DNA of 15,400 nt from Bacteriovoracaceae bacterium (GTDB lineage Bacteria > Bdellovibrionota > UBA1018): contig CANFHS010000025.1 in NCBI GenBank assembly GCA_947446835.1, positions 1 to 15,400 on the forward strand. The letters are read 5' to 3'. Every line of letters begins with the position of its first letter. Position 1 is the stretch's first letter. Positions 14,443 to 15,400 of this stretch are shown piece after piece. Under the pieces are notes generated by a model. That model saw only the letters and a list, made by a program, of their open reading frames with translations. It searched no databases and was not told the origin of the DNA. The position numbers and the translations under genes are program-made.

Positions 14443-14936
14443 CGGGTTCCTGCTTTTTTTCTCTTGGCTTCGAGCCGTTCCACCACCTGCGGGGGCACGA
14501 AAGGCGAAATGTCGCCTCCGTACAGGAACAGCTCCTTGATCATGGAGGAGCTCACGAAATAGAGGTTCTGGGCCGTCATCATGAAGACGGTCTCGACGTC
14601 CGGGTTGAGCTCCTTGTTCATCGTGGACATCATGAATTCGTACTCGAAGTCGGAAGCGGCCCGCAGGCCGCGCACGACCGCATGCACGTGGTGTTCCTTG
14701 GCGTACTGCATGATCAGGCCGGACCACTGATCCACCCGGATCTGGGGGCGATCCGCCACGACGTCGCGGATCAGCTCGACGCGCTCCTCGGGCGTGAAGA
14801 GCGGCGACTTGCGCCCGCTGCCCGCGACTACCACCACGATCTCACTGAAGAGCTTGAGGCTGCGATCCAGGATGTCGAGATGACCATTGGTGATCGGATC
14901 GAAGCTCCCCGGATAGATGGCAATCCGCTTTTTCAC
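14439..14936 (-). CDS. coaD: Phosphopantetheine adenylyltransferase
   Basis: A 165-residue enzyme of normal length that transfers AMP from ATP to 4'-phosphopantetheine, the penultimate step of coenzyme A synthesis. It is a cytoplasmic nucleotidyltransferase. Landmarks: GSFDPITNGHLDI (10-22) with the TNGH nucleotide motif (H19), VVRGLRAASDFEYEFMM (87-103), and VSSSMIKEL (128-136). The start is GTG 14936, overlapping the rsmD stop as GTGA and preceded by GGAGGAG; the stop overlaps the aminotransferase start in the same way. The rsmD-coaD order is a common bacterial pairing, which supports both calls. Confidence 0.99.
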   Translation of the reverse strand: MKKRIAIYPGSFDPITNGHLDILDRSLKLFSEIVVVVAGSGRKSPLFTPEERVELIRDVVADRPQIRVDQWSGLIMQYAKEHHVHAVVRGLRAASDFEYEFMMSTMNKELNPDVETVFMMTAQNLYFVSSSMIKELFLYGGDISPFVPPQVVERLEAKRKKAGTR

Positions 14937-15400
14937 GAGAGGGGCTCCTCCGGTCGCTGGTAAGTCGTCAAAACGCTCTCACCATAGGGTTTCTCACGGA
15001 CTTTGACAAGAAACGGGACCTGCTCCGGAAGCTCCTTGGCCTGCGACTTCTGGGTGCCCCACTCCAGCACCAGGAGGCCTCCCGGCTTGAGCAGCTGCTT
15101 CCAGTCAAAAGTCTCCAGGAGCTTCAGCTCCCAGCCTGCCGCATAGGGCGGATCCGAGAACACCAGGTCAAAAGGCTCCTGAGCGGCCAGGCGCGACGCG
15201 ATCTTTTCGACCGGGTCCGTCCAGATCGTGACGCGATCCTCGACCTTCAAGGTCTCCACGTTTTTTTCCAGGATGCGGACCACGGGACGCGCGCTCTCCA
15301 CGAAGAGCACGTGCCCGGCCCCACGCGACAGGGCCTCGAAGCCCAGGGAACCCGAGCCCGCGAACAGGTCGAGGCACCGGCTGCCATCCAGATACCCCTG
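14933..15400 (-). CDS. rsmD: 16S rRNA guanine-N2 methyltransferase RsmD, N-terminus missing
   Basis: The visible 155 residues are the C-terminal part; the start lies beyond the window. Visible landmarks: the SAM-binding DLFAGSGSLGFEALSRGA at the window edge, LFVESARPVVRILEKNV, and the catalytic (D)PPY in FSDPPYAAG, followed by LLKPGGLLVLEWGT. This is the pattern of RsmD, which methylates G966 of 16S rRNA in the assembled small subunit. The stop at 14933 overlaps coaD's GTG by 4 nt, in the common rsmD-coaD order. Other N2-guanine methyltransferases share the motif, but length and neighbours favour RsmD. Confidence 0.92.
   Translation of the reverse strand, partial: QGYLDGSRCLDLFAGSGSLGFEALSRGAGHVLFVESARPVVRILEKNVETLKVEDRVTIWTDPVEKIASRLAAQEPFDLVFSDPPYAAGWELKLLETFDWKQLLKPGGLLVLEWGTQKSQAKELPEQVPFLVKVREKPYGESVLTTYQRPEEPLS

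Overview
The window is GC-rich, almost completely coding bacterial chromosome with many GTG and TTG starts. Gene content and style point to a Gram-negative bacterium of the deltaproteobacterial / Bdellovibrionota sort: an eno-ftsB pair, a PIN-PhoH protein, an outer-membrane barrel, a lipoprotein, a probable HD-GYP protein and a CpaF-type ATPase. This placement rests on gene family resemblance only. I see no phage, transposon, CRISPR array, tRNA or rRNA.

Layout. (1) Positions 1-6910 hold nine genes, all on the minus strand. In transcription order they are: a coiled-coil protein, a STAS-like/zinc-ribbon protein, an exported cupredoxin-like protein, a CpaF-like secretion ATPase, a SthA-like transhydrogenase, enolase, an FtsB/DivIC-like division protein, a cold-shock protein, and an HD-domain protein cut by the window edge. 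Spacings are short (3-64 bp) except before the cold-shock gene, where a perfect 4 x 13 bp tandem repeat and a candidate promoter sit. (2) Positions 6911-7126 are a divergent control region with two inverted repeats and a sigma-54-like element. (3) Positions 7127-8500 hold a plus-strand pair: a small unknown protein and an exported LmbE/PIG-L deacetylase. A strong hairpin separates them from (4) the convergent PIN-PhoH gene, 8568-9893. (5) Positions 9894-10095 are a second divergent promoter region, followed by an exported helical protein of unknown role (10096-10995). (6) Positions 10985-13140 hold a minus-strand lipoprotein plus outer-membrane barrel pair joined by a 4-nt ATGA overlap. (7) Positions 13222-15400 hold rsmD (partial), coaD and an aspartate-type aminotransferase, each overlapping the next by 4 nt.

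How the parts relate. Much of the window is housekeeping: glycolysis, NAD(P)H balance, CoA and amino-acid synthesis, rRNA methylation, division. The less ordinary parts are the four-gene set at 4158-6910, where an ATPase of the Tad/type II/IV secretion superfamily appears without any pilin or membrane-platform gene nearby but directly behind an exported cupredoxin-like protein, and the translationally coupled lipoprotein/barrel pair. Both are inferences from neighbourhood. I did not find a clear case of a wholly new system.
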